Below are positions 15,868 to 23,761 of a stretch of DNA of 64,000 nt, one piece after another. Source of the stretch: Winogradskyella endarachnes. Its GTDB lineage: Bacteria > Bacteroidota > Bacteroidia > Flavobacteriales > Flavobacteriaceae. The stretch is taken from NCBI RefSeq assembly GCF_009741275.1, contig NZ_WOWS01000002.1, forward strand, positions 620,001 to 684,000, written 5' to 3'. Position numbers and translations under genes: made by a program. Positions within the stretch are counted from its first letter, which is position 1, and every line of letters starts with the position of its first letter. The notes under the pieces were generated by a model. The model did no database searches and was not told the origin of the DNA. It saw only the letters and a list, made by a program, of their open reading frames with translations.

Positions 15868-16533
15868 ATGCAAGATTTACAATTATTAGACTATTTAGAA
15901 ACATTTTTAACTGAAAATAGGAGAGAGCGTTTTAAAAATGTGTTGCCACAACGAACAAAACATTTTACAGTTGCTACAGAAGATGTTTATCAATTACATA
16001 ATACAAGTGCTGTAATGCGTTCTTGCGATGTGTTCGGAATTCAAGAATTAAACATTGTAGAAGAAGTGAATTCTAAAAGTATAGATAGAGAAATTGCAAT
16101 GGGTGCACAGAAATGGGTAGATTTAAATAGATACCATTCTACTGCAGATTGTATAAGTGATTTGAGAGACAAAGGCTATCAAATTGTAGCAACCACACCA
16201 CATAGAGATGACTGCGAACTAATTGATTTTGATATTACTAAAAAGTCATGTTTTTTCTTTGGAAGAGAAACAGAAGGATTATCTGAGCAAGTACTAGAGG
16301 AAGCGGATTGTTTTTTAAAAATACCAATGGTTGGTTTTACAGAAAGTTTGAATATTTCTGTGTCTGCCGCAATAATTCTTCAGCATGTCACAGCTCAATT
16401 AAGAAAATCTGCAATAAATTGGAAACTAACAGAAGCGGAGGTTATAGAGAAACGATTTGATTGGATTAAGAAAACTTTAAAAGATTATGATGCTATTGTT
16501 GAGCGCTATGATTCAACTAAAAATAAGCTATAA
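15868..16533 (+). CDS. SpoU/TrmH-family RNA 2'-O-methyltransferase
   Basis: 221 residues. SPOUT fold motifs in order: HNTSAVMRSCDVFGIQELNI (motif 1 with Asn and Arg), FFGRETEGLSEQVLEEADCF (motif 2) and IPMVGFTESLNISVSAAIIL (motif 3, knot and SAM binding). An N-terminal segment (LETFLTENRRERFKNVLPQR) and a C-terminal helix match tRNA Gm18 methyltransferase TrmH, which methylates G18 in the D loop. TrmH is the best guess; an rRNA target cannot be excluded. Confidence 0.85.
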   Translation: MQDLQLLDYLETFLTENRRERFKNVLPQRTKHFTVATEDVYQLHNTSAVMRSCDVFGIQELNIVEEVNSKSIDREIAMGAQKWVDLNRYHSTADCISDLRDKGYQIVATTPHRDDCELIDFDITKKSCFFFGRETEGLSEQVLEEADCFLKIPMVGFTESLNISVSAAIILQHVTAQLRKSAINWKLTEAEVIEKRFDWIKKTLKDYDAIVERYDSTKNKL

Positions 16534-16545
16534 ATTAATTCAGCT

Positions 16546-17346
16546 TTAATTTTTCTTATTTGTTTTTCGTTCCTTGCTATTTCTTATTACTTTATATTCT
16601 TCGTAACACTCGCTAATAGCGTCTAAAATTTGAAGGTCGTTTGCCGTATTTATAAAGTCTTTAGAGTAGTTACATTGGTTTACAATTTCGTCTAAATCGT
16701 ATTTTGTAACTTGGAGTAGAACTAATAACATTTCTCTATCGAAACGTTTTGCCAATTGATTTCTAATTTCATCATCTTCCTTCATTTTCTTTAGCTTATG
16801 CATTTCGTTGGGCTTTTTTCCAAACATATTGTATAAGAAATCTGCAGGATTAAATATTGCACCTAAAACTTTGGTTGCTATATTAGGTTTACCAGCTTCA
16901 TAACCTTGTCCAGGTAAGCCAGATATACGATAACGGTTGTTAGAAGTTACAGGAATTTGCTCCATATCTACTTCTAAATAACCTGTAAGTTCTAATTGTT
17001 TTACGGTAACTTCTTCTAATGCTAAGGCCAATTCTGTCATTTGAATTTCTGTTTCTCCAAATTTTAACCAGTCGTTTGTAACTCGGACTTTAATTGATTT
17101 GTAACCTAAGTAAGATAAATGAAGGGTATCATTTACGTTGGCTTTGATTTCAAATTCACCTTCGTCGTTTGAAGCTGTACCAATAACCTGATTAATATTT
17201 ACAATGTTTGCTTCGCTTAATGGTAGTTCTGTAGAGGCACTAACTAAAGTACCTTTAACTGTTGTTGGCGTTTTTGTGGCTGTGCTGTCTTGACTATAGC
17301 CTTGGACTGTAGTTAAGCATATAATGAGAATTAATAAATATCGCAT
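16546..17346 (-). CDS. Exported protein with carboxypeptidase-like regulatory domain
   Basis: 266 residues. Signal peptide (YLLILIICLTTVQGYSQ) followed by a CarboxypepD_reg-like beta sandwich at about 30-105 (VKGTLVSASTELPLSEANIV, GEFEIKANVNDTLHLSYLGY), the domain found at the front of SusC-like receptors. The C-terminal half is charged and helical (KLKKMKEDDEIRNQLAKRFD). No barrel is attached, so it is a stand-alone envelope protein, probably periplasmic. Function unknown. An 8-bp tandem repeat lies about 85 bases upstream. Confidence 0.8.
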   Translation of the reverse strand: MRYLLILIICLTTVQGYSQDSTATKTPTTVKGTLVSASTELPLSEANIVNINQVIGTASNDEGEFEIKANVNDTLHLSYLGYKSIKVRVTNDWLKFGETEIQMTELALALEEVTVKQLELTGYLEVDMEQIPVTSNNRYRISGLPGQGYEAGKPNIATKVLGAIFNPADFLYNMFGKKPNEMHKLKKMKEDDEIRNQLAKRFDREMLLVLLQVTKYDLDEIVNQCNYSKDFINTANDLQILDAISECYEEYKVIRNSKERKTNKKN

Positions 17347-17432
17347 GTAGTAGTGTTACTGGGTAAAGGTAATAAACAAAACCGATTTAACATATTGGAC
17401 CTTTATATTTGACTTAAAATTAACAAACTTTA

Positions 17433-17484
17433 GTTTTAGAGTTTTAGAGTTTTAGAGTTTTAGAGTTTTAGAGTTTTAGAGTTT
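17433..17484. repeat. 8-bp tandem repeat (GTTTTAGA, 6.5 copies)
   Basis: Six complete copies of GTTTTAGA from 17433 to 17480 plus GTTT. It lies between the helicase terminator and the gene starting at 17346, outside coding sequence. Copy number can change by strand slippage and would alter the region upstream of that gene. Confidence 0.9.
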
Positions 17485-17490
17485 GAAATG

Positions 17491-17534
17491 AAAAAATCCA
17501 AAACTTAAATTAATTTTTCAAGTTTTGGATTTTG
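17491..17534 (-). terminator. Intrinsic terminator of the DEAD-box helicase gene
   Basis: AAAATCCAAAACTT pairs with AAGTTTTGGATTTT across a 13-base loop; on the minus strand a T run follows. It stands 50 bases after the helicase stop. Confidence 0.88.
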
Positions 17535-17584
17535 TATGCGCCTTTATAATCTTATTAGTTGTAAAATTATTATCTAAACGACAT

Positions 17585-19483
17585 TTAATCTCTGCGTCTA
17601 GAACGTCTAGGTCTATCTGAACCAGAGGAGTTAGTAGATTCTGGGCGTCTGTCTCCTCTAGAATCGTTAAATTTTCTATCGCCTCCTCTGTCATTTTTAT
17701 TGTTATCAGAGCGTCTGCTTCTTCTATCGCTTCGGTTTCTAGAACCAGAAGAACGTCTTTCACTAGAGCGCCTATTTCCTCTGTCATCTCTTCTGCGGTT
17801 TCCACCACCAGAACGTCTGTCGTTTCCGCCACGTCCACGACCTCTATCGCGTCTTCCGCCACCACTACGACCTCTATTTTCGCTAACTTCTACGTTTACA
17901 AAACGACCATTGTGTTTGAAGTCAGTGAAGAATTCTAAAACTTTATCTTTTAAGTTATTTTCTGTATTAAAAAACGAGAAACTTTCCTTTACATCTACTT
18001 TAAAGACATCATCACGCCCTAATTCTAGTTGTTCTTTTAAGAAATCTTTTAATTTCATCCAATCAAAACCATCTTTACTACCAACGTTTATAAAGTAACG
18101 TGTATCGTTAGATTGTTTTGCGTAATCTCGTCCGCCATCTCTATCACCTCTAGATTCTACAACATTTATATCTTTAGATTTTTGATAATAATCAAAGAAT
18201 CGATTAAATTCTACTGAGAAGAATTTTTTAATTAACTCATCTTTATCTGTATCGGCAAATAATTCGTTAATACTATCTAAATGCTTATCAATTTCGTGAT
18301 TAGTCTCAGTTGCATGAATTTTATTTGCTAAAGACATTAATTGTACTTCCACTATATCAGTACCAGAAGGAATATCCTTTTTCTCAAACTGCTTTTTAAT
18401 GATACGTTCTATACTCTTAATCTTTCTAACTTCACTTTTAGAAACAATTACCATAGAAACACCTGTTTTACCAGCACGTCCTGTTCTACCAGATCGGTGT
18501 GTGTAAGTTTCTATTTCGTCTGGTAATTGGTAATTGATAACATGTGTTACATCATCTACATCTATACCACGTGCAGCGACATCAGTAGCTACAAGCATTT
18601 GTATTTGGTTGTTTCTAAATGACTTCATTACCAAATCTCTTTGATTTTGGCTTAGGTCTCCATGCAATGCACCTGCAGAATAGCCATCTTCAATTAAGTT
18701 TTCGGCAACTTTTTGTGTATCTCTTTTAGTTCTACAGAAAATTACAGAAAATATATCTGGATTTGCGTCTGCTAAACGTTTCAAGGCTCTGTAGCGGTCT
18801 CTTGCATTAACTAAATAATACTCGTGAGAAACGTTACTTGTACTTTCGTTTTTGTTACCAACAGTTATTTCTGTTGGGTCGTACATAAATTTCTTAGCAA
18901 TTGTAGCCACTTCTCTAGGCATCGTTGCGGAGAATAGCCATGTACTTTTATCATCTGGTGTGTGCGATAAAATGTCTGTGATATCTTCATAGAATCCCAT
19001 ATTTAACATTTCATCTGCTTCATCTAAAACACTATACTGAATTTTAGAAATATCAACCAATCTGCGGCTAATCATATCTTTCATACGACCAGGCGTTGCT
19101 ACTATTATTTGGGCGCCTCGTTTAACTTGTCTGGCTTGTTCGGTAATACTAGATCCACCATAAATAGCTACAACATTTAAACCCTTGCAATATTTACCAT
19201 AGTTTTTTAATTCATTGGTGATTTGTAAACAAAGCTCTCGAGTAGGTGATAATATTAATCCCTGTGTGGTTCTACTTTCAATATCAATTTTTTGTAACAT
19301 TGGGAAACCAAAAGCTGCTGTTTTACCAGTACCAGTTTGTGCTAAGGCTACTAAGTCTTTGTCTTCTTCTTCTAATAAAAGTGGAATTGCTTTTTGTTGA
19401 ACTTCACTAGGTTTTACAAAACCTAAATCTGTAATGGCGTTAAGGAGGTCTTCATTAAGACCTAATTCTTGGAATGTGCTCAT
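17585..19483 (-). CDS. DEAD-box RNA helicase with basic Arg/Gly-rich tail
   Basis: 632 residues. Helicase core with AQTGTGKT (48-55), PTRELCLQ, TPGRM, DEAD, SATMP, and in domain 2 VIFCRTKRDTQ, VATDVAARGIDVDDV and HRSGRTGRAG. Residues around 440-540 form a DbpA-like RNA-binding domain (RYFINVGSKDGFDWMKLKDF, GRFVNVEVSENRG). The last 90 residues are Arg/Gly/Ser/Asp repeats (GGGRRDRGRGRGG). This is the CsdA/DeaD layout: cold-linked ribosome assembly and RNA remodelling. A perfect promoter gives a leader of about 130 bases, as in cold-shock genes. Confidence 0.93.
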   Translation of the reverse strand: MSTFQELGLNEDLLNAITDLGFVKPSEVQQKAIPLLLEEEDKDLVALAQTGTGKTAAFGFPMLQKIDIESRTTQGLILSPTRELCLQITNELKNYGKYCKGLNVVAIYGGSSITEQARQVKRGAQIIVATPGRMKDMISRRLVDISKIQYSVLDEADEMLNMGFYEDITDILSHTPDDKSTWLFSATMPREVATIAKKFMYDPTEITVGNKNESTSNVSHEYYLVNARDRYRALKRLADANPDIFSVIFCRTKRDTQKVAENLIEDGYSAGALHGDLSQNQRDLVMKSFRNNQIQMLVATDVAARGIDVDDVTHVINYQLPDEIETYTHRSGRTGRAGKTGVSMVIVSKSEVRKIKSIERIIKKQFEKKDIPSGTDIVEVQLMSLANKIHATETNHEIDKHLDSINELFADTDKDELIKKFFSVEFNRFFDYYQKSKDINVVESRGDRDGGRDYAKQSNDTRYFINVGSKDGFDWMKLKDFLKEQLELGRDDVFKVDVKESFSFFNTENNLKDKVLEFFTDFKHNGRFVNVEVSENRGRSGGGRRDRGRGRGGNDRRSGGGNRRRDDRGNRRSSERRSSGSRNRSDRRSRRSDNNKNDRGGDRKFNDSRGDRRPESTNSSGSDRPRRSRRRD

Positions 19484-19653
19484 TCTTGAGTTTTATGTAT
19501 TCGATTATGTTCTGTTGGTGTTACAAGAGAAGCGAATCGACATACTAAACACTAAAACTTCTAGGTAACACATCCTCACTCTGAGGAATTTAAAAATTCA
19601 ATTTATGAATTTTTTGCAAGGTGCAAAGGTAGGTTAATTTATTTAAATTGCAA
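19484..19653 (-). promoter_or_regulatory. Promoter and long structured leader of the DEAD-box gene
   Basis: On the minus strand TTG (19653-19651), a 19-base spacer and TACCTTTG (19631-19624) form a full Bacteroidota promoter. Transcription would start near 19617, leaving a leader of about 130 bases before the ATG at 19483. Two hairpins are visible in the leader: AAAAATTC with GAATTTTT, and CCTCA-ctc-TGAGG. A long structured leader fits cold-dependent control. Confidence 0.65.
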
Positions 19654-19685
19654 TTTTGTTGGCATTTAGCTTATGATTTAATTAT

Positions 19686-19717
19686 AAAAACCTTCTGAAG
19701 TATGTTCAGAAGGTTTG
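19686..19717 (-). terminator. Intrinsic terminator of the AhpD-like gene
   Basis: AAACCTTCTGAA pairs perfectly with TTCAGAAGGTTT around GTATG; a T run follows on the minus strand. It stands 26 bases after the stop of the gene at 19743. Confidence 0.9.
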
Positions 19718-19742
19718 AAATTTAATTAATTCTGGAGTAGAA

Positions 19743-20303
19743 TTAAGATACAGTGTCTTTAGACCATGCAAACTTCTCAAAAGGTGCATCTACAGGTGTA
19801 TTTGCAATATGATTAGTGTAGTTACTAATAGTCTTTTGAGATAATCCTAAGATGATATCTAATACGTGCTTTTCTTCGTATCCTGCAGCGTAAAATGTGT
19901 CTAATTCTGCTTGAGAAACATTGCCACGATTTCTAACAATAGATAATGTCATAGTGCGTAAAGCTTCAAGTTTAGCATCTTCTAACGGTGTTTCATTACG
20001 TAAAGCTTCTGTAATGTTATCATCTACTTTCATCATTTTGGCAATGCCTGTATGGGCTGGCACACAATAATGACATGCATGTTCTACATTAATAGCTTGC
20101 CAAACTACGGTTAACTCATCCTCGTTAAAAGAAGATTCCGAAAATAACTCATGTAAAGTTTGGTAAGCTTTTAATATTTGTGGTGATCCCGCTAAAACGC
20201 CGTGTAAACCAGGAACCATTCCGAAGGCTTTTAAAGAATTTTCTAATAATGGTTGCGCATCTTTTGGTGCATCTTCAATAGTGTGAACTTTTAATGTTGT
20301 CAT
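19743..20303 (-). CDS. Carboxymuconolactone decarboxylase (AhpD-like) family protein
   Basis: 186 residues, all-helical. The redox motif CHYCVPAHTGIAK (CxxC with following His) is that of AhpD-like peroxidase-type CMD proteins, followed by LEALRTMTLSIVRNRGNVSQ and the C-terminal FEKFAW. It probably works as a thiol-dependent peroxidase or detoxifying enzyme in the cytoplasm. It lies downstream of a tetR gene with matching palindromes before both, so expression is probably induced by a reactive compound. Confidence 0.88.
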   Translation of the reverse strand: MTTLKVHTIEDAPKDAQPLLENSLKAFGMVPGLHGVLAGSPQILKAYQTLHELFSESSFNEDELTVVWQAINVEHACHYCVPAHTGIAKMMKVDDNITEALRNETPLEDAKLEALRTMTLSIVRNRGNVSQAELDTFYAAGYEEKHVLDIILGLSQKTISNYTNHIANTPVDAPFEKFAWSKDTVS

Positions 20304-20342
20304 TGTAATTTTGTTTTTAATTTAAAATTCTGTTAATCTTTT

Positions 20343-20358
20343 CTAAACGTTCGTTTAG
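20343..20358. promoter_or_regulatory. TetR operator, copy 1 (AhpD-like gene)
   Basis: CTAAACG-TT-CGTTTAG, 7-bp arms with a 2-bp centre, in the 76-bp gap before the AhpD-like gene. It agrees with the site at 20989-21004 at 13 of 16 positions. Confidence 0.7.
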
Positions 20359-20379
20359 TTATTGTGTAAAAAAAATGTG

Positions 20380-20943
20380 TTATAAATTTTTGAAAGTCAT
20401 TTCTATATAATCTTCAATTTCTTGTTTTGTATTTACTCTCGATGCCGCAGCTAAACCATGTTTTGCTAATAACAAATAGTTAGCTTGCCTTAAGATAGTT
20501 TCTTCATTTTTAGAAGTATCTATTTTTAATTTTTCTATGATAATTTGCTTTAAATTAGTCATAAAAGCTTCCATTTGCTCTTTTACCATGTCATCTTCTG
20601 TTTCAGAAAATTCGTTATAGGTATTTGTAACAAAGCATCCTTTTAAGTTGTTGTCTTTAAAATTAGAACTTACAGAATCGTAGAAAAATTGTTTAATGTC
20701 TTCAATTCCTTTTGTTCCGTTTTTTAATTTATTGAAAACCGAATTTACGCTAGATTTATAGTGTTTTAAACTCTCTAAAAATAAACTATGCTTATTTCCA
20801 AAACTAGAATATATAGAGAACTTGTTAATGCCCATTTCTTTTTCAAGCATTTGCATTGAAGTAGACTCATAGCCATTTTTCCAAAAAAGACGCATGGCCT
20901 TTTCTAGTACTTCAGCTTCATTATATTGTTTTGTTCTGGCCAT
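20380..20943 (-). CDS. TetR/AcrR family transcriptional regulator
   Basis: 187 residues. HTH at about 8-50: EVLEKAMRLFWKNGYESTSM, QMLEKEMGINKFSIYSSFGN, KHSLF. The C-terminal domain (FYDSVSSNFKDNNLKGCFVT) is of the TetR_C type seen in regulators of electrophile or oxidant response. It lies 76 bases upstream of the AhpD-like gene on the same strand; palindromes before both genes indicate autorepression and repression of that gene. Confidence 0.93.
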   Translation of the reverse strand: MARTKQYNEAEVLEKAMRLFWKNGYESTSMQMLEKEMGINKFSIYSSFGNKHSLFLESLKHYKSSVNSVFNKLKNGTKGIEDIKQFFYDSVSSNFKDNNLKGCFVTNTYNEFSETEDDMVKEQMEAFMTNLKQIIIEKLKIDTSKNEETILRQANYLLLAKHGLAAASRVNTKQEIEDYIEMTFKNL

Positions 20944-20983
20944 TTTTATATTCCCAATAAGAGAAACATTTATATTTACATCA

Positions 20984-21004
20984 CAAAACTAAACAATCGG
21001 TTAG
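20984..21004 (-). promoter_or_regulatory. tetR -7 box overlapping operator copy 2
   Basis: On the minus strand TAGTTTTG (20991-20984) fits the -7 consensus. CTAAACAATCGGTTAG (20989-21004) overlaps its upstream edge and is the partner of the site at 20343. Confidence 0.6.
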
Positions 21005-21042
21005 TAATAAAAAAAGTTTTAACATTATATTCTGAAATACCT

Positions 21043-21615
21043 TTATTTGCTTAGAAATTCTATGAGTTGGGTTACGGCTTTCCCACGATGACCAATTCTG
21101 TTTTTTTCTTCAAGCGTAATTTCTGCAAAAGTTTTATTATAACCTTGTGCTTTAAAAACAGGATCGTAGCCAAAGCCACCTTCACCATGTTTTGTTTTGG
21201 AGATTTCACCTTTGCAGATACCAGTAAAGGTGTGGAGTTTTCCATTAATATGTAAAGCAATTACCGTTTTAAATTGGGCATTTCTGTTCGGTTTATTTTT
21301 TAATTCAGTCAATAATTTATTGGTATTATCTTCTGCATTACGTTGCGGACCAGCATAACGTGCAGAAAAAACACCTGGTTCGCCATTTAAAGCTTCAACC
21401 TCAAGGCCAGTATCATCAGCAAAACAATCGTAACCGTAATGTGTTTTAAGGTATTCTGCTTTTTGTATGGCATTACCTTCTATGGTTAATTGGGTTTCTG
21501 GTATATCTTCTGTGCAGGCAATATCTTTTAAACTTAAAAGTTTAATGTGTGGTGGCATTATAGCTTGTACTTCTTTTACTTTATTTAAATTGTTTGTTGC
21601 GAAAACGAGTTGCAT
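21043..21615 (-). CDS. rdgB: Non-canonical purine NTP pyrophosphatase (RdgB/HAM1)
   Basis: 190 residues, full length. Motifs: VFATNNLNKVKEVQAIMP at the start (nucleotide binding), FADDTGLEVEALNGEPGVFS (catalytic Asp), SARYAG, EGGFGYDPVF and RIGHRGKA at the end. It hydrolyses ITP, dITP and XTP to the monophosphate, keeping damaged purines out of DNA and RNA. Cytoplasmic and monocistronic; divergent from the DUF4421-like gene. Confidence 0.96.
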   Translation of the reverse strand: MQLVFATNNLNKVKEVQAIMPPHIKLLSLKDIACTEDIPETQLTIEGNAIQKAEYLKTHYGYDCFADDTGLEVEALNGEPGVFSARYAGPQRNAEDNTNKLLTELKNKPNRNAQFKTVIALHINGKLHTFTGICKGEISKTKHGEGGFGYDPVFKAQGYNKTFAEITLEEKNRIGHRGKAVTQLIEFLSK

Positions 21616-21674
21616 AGAGTCTTTTTATTAATGTATTTTAGCTATTGTAAAAATATAAATCTAATTACATATCC

Positions 21675-22661
21675 TTGTTAAAAATTTTAAACATTAAAAA
21701 GACTCTAGCATTAAAACTTTTTATTTCTTTTACATGCTCTTTATTATATATTACTGCACATGCTCAAGATATGGAAGGTATAGATGACTTGTTATTGGAT
21801 AGGGATATAGACAATTACTCTTTTAGAGTATTTACCAATTTTAAAGCTAATAAATTTAGTATTTTAAGTGAGACCTCTAAAGCTAGATTTGCTCCAAACA
21901 ATAGACATGGATTAGGCTTGGGTATAGCAAATAGAAAAATAATTTTAGATTTAGCTTTTAATATTAAAAAAGCAAATAAAGAAGCTACAAAGAAGTTTGA
22001 TATACAAGGAACTACAATTATAAAAAGAAGACATTATACCAATTTATATTTTCAAAGCTATAAAGGTTTTACAGCCAAAAACAATTTTGATGTAGATTAT
22101 GATTTTAGAAGTAATATGCGCTCTTTAAGTTTTGGAATTAATTACCTATACACTTTTAATGATATTGAATTCTCATATGCCTTACTTAAAGCTGGTTTGG
22201 AAGACAACGAAAATAAAAATGTTTTAATTTCTGGAGGAATAGGACTGTTTTCTGGTTTTAACTATTTTTCTGCAAATTCTGGTATTCTTACAGAAGACAC
22301 AAGTCTATTTTTTAATGATCAGGCTAACATTAGACGCTTTCAAGGTGTAACAGTTGGTGTGTTGGCAGGTTTGATTTCTTATTTTAAATTACCAGAAAAT
22401 ATTACAGCAACTGTAAATATTATGCCAGGAATGGGTGTAATGTATAAAAAACTTACCATTGAAGGCGGAAGCTATACACCTAGTAATCCTATGATTTATA
22501 AGCTAGATTTTATGCTTGGTTTGGGCTATAATTTTGATAGATTTTACATAAGTCTAACTTATAATAATGGTTTGTATACTACTGATTTTGATTATTCTAA
22601 CAGGTATAGATTAAATGTAACAAATGCTAAACTAGCTATTGGTTATAGGTTTAAAAGTTAG
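21675..22661 (+). CDS. DUF4421-like outer-membrane beta-barrel protein
   Basis: 328 residues from a TTG start at 21675; no ATG precedes the signal peptide (LALKLFISFTCSLLYITAHAQ). The mature part is rich in alternating strands (RHGLGLGIANRKIILDLAFN, RRHYTNLYFQSYKGF, LDFMLGLGYNFDRFYISLTY, KLAIGYRFKS) and matches the layout of DUF4421, a Bacteroidota outer-membrane family of unknown function. Start codon and family are moderately sure. Confidence 0.7.
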   Translation: MLKILNIKKTLALKLFISFTCSLLYITAHAQDMEGIDDLLLDRDIDNYSFRVFTNFKANKFSILSETSKARFAPNNRHGLGLGIANRKIILDLAFNIKKANKEATKKFDIQGTTIIKRRHYTNLYFQSYKGFTAKNNFDVDYDFRSNMRSLSFGINYLYTFNDIEFSYALLKAGLEDNENKNVLISGGIGLFSGFNYFSANSGILTEDTSLFFNDQANIRRFQGVTVGVLAGLISYFKLPENITATVNIMPGMGVMYKKLTIEGGSYTPSNPMIYKLDFMLGLGYNFDRFYISLTYNNGLYTTDFDYSNRYRLNVTNAKLAIGYRFKS

Positions 22662-22824
22662 AATAATTAATTATTAAGTAACCCAGTTTTAAATTCCATA
22701 TTCTATTTATTTAAGTGATAGAATTTTAGAAATTTTATAAATTATTTATGATATATATCAGTCAGAAAATTGCTGTTAATCTTTATCTTAGACAAAAGAA
22801 TTATTAATTAAAACAAGATAGATT

Positions 22825-23124
22825 ATGACTGTGAATTTTCAATATGTAAATACAGATGTTAGTGAAACACTTTCAGCTATTACTACAGAAAAATTAGAAA
22901 AATTGGTAAAAAAAAATGAGTTCTTAATATCGGCACAAGTCTATTTTAAGCACGATGATAAAGATTATAACGCTGGTAAAATTTGTAAAATAGAATTGAG
23001 TCTTCCTGGTCCAAGGATTTTTGCTACATCAAATGAAAAAAATTACGAAATGGCTGTAAATAAAACAATCAGCGATTTAGAAAAACAACTAAATAAACGA
23101 AAAGAAACCTATAAAACATTTTAA
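22825..23124 (+). CDS. hpf: Ribosome hibernation-promoting factor, short form (HPF/RaiA family)
   Basis: 99 residues, the short HPF length. The beta-alpha-beta-beta-beta-alpha pattern of the S30AE fold is visible: TVNFQYVNTDVSETLSAITT, EKLEKLVKKNEFLISAQVYF, KICKIELSLPGPRIFATSNE, YEMAVNKTISDLEKQLNKRK. It binds the 30S subunit and silences ribosomes in stationary phase. No C-terminal dimerisation domain. The 163 bases upstream hold no other gene. Confidence 0.9.
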   Translation: MTVNFQYVNTDVSETLSAITTEKLEKLVKKNEFLISAQVYFKHDDKDYNAGKICKIELSLPGPRIFATSNEKNYEMAVNKTISDLEKQLNKRKETYKTF

Positions 23125-23168
23125 TATTTAACGTTACGACGTTTGTTTTTTCAGAGGGTTTATAGTTT

Positions 23169-23642
23169 TTAGCGATGATGATATGGCTCATTTCTAAGAA
23201 TTGTAAACCCTCTGTATAATTGTTCTATAAAGAATAACCGTACCATTTGGTGAGAAAATGTCATTTTAGATAAACCTAGTTTTCCGTTGGCTCTTTTATA
23301 CACGGCATCAGAAAATCCGTAAGGACCTCCAATTACAAAAATTAGGGTTTTAATACCAGAATTCATGTGTTTTTGCAAATAGTTAGAAAAGGCAACAGAA
23401 TCTAACTGTTTACCGTTTTCGTCTAATAAAATTAAAACATCAGAATTTTGAGTTTTCGCTAAAATAAGATCACCTTCTTTATCCTTTTGTTGCGCCTCTG
23501 ATAAATTTTTAACCTTCTTTAAATCTGGAATAACTTCAAATTCAAACTTGATATAAAACCCAAGTCGTTTAGAATAATCTGCAATTAAGGCAATTAAGTT
23601 TTTGTTGTCCGTTTTGCCTATGGCTATGAGTTTAATGTTCAT
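23169..23642 (-). CDS. rlmH: 23S rRNA pseudouridine-1915 N3-methyltransferase
   Basis: 157 residues, full length. SPOUT motifs IFVIGGPYGFSDAVYKRANG and LSKMTFSHQMVRLFFIEQLY, then the invariant C-terminus NEPYHH(R). The N-terminus MNIKLIAIGKTDNKNLIALI is also typical. It methylates pseudouridine 1915 in helix 69 of 23S rRNA on whole ribosomes, using SAM. A -7 box lies 6-13 bases before the ATG, suggesting a leaderless message. Confidence 0.97.
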   Translation of the reverse strand: MNIKLIAIGKTDNKNLIALIADYSKRLGFYIKFEFEVIPDLKKVKNLSEAQQKDKEGDLILAKTQNSDVLILLDENGKQLDSVAFSNYLQKHMNSGIKTLIFVIGGPYGFSDAVYKRANGKLGLSKMTFSHQMVRLFFIEQLYRGFTILRNEPYHHR

Positions 23643-23647
23643 ATTTC

Positions 23648-23655
23648 AAATTTAC
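23648..23655 (-). promoter_or_regulatory. -7 box of rlmH next to its start codon
   Basis: TAAATTTG on the minus strand ends 5 bases before the rlmH ATG. No TTG is seen at the ideal -33 distance, so it is a partial match. Confidence 0.4.
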
Positions 23656-23761
23656 AATTTACAAGGTATCATTTTAATTTTTTTTTAGAATTATAATTCG
23701 TAATTCTAAAATCGGATATCGTTAATCAATTTCCTATTTTTACATCAAATAAGTATTTAAT

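Noticed and set aside
17518..17865. 115-codon minus-strand frame overlapping the helicase gene tail
   Set aside because: It is the Arg/Gly-rich tail read in another frame, with a biased composition forced by the repeats.
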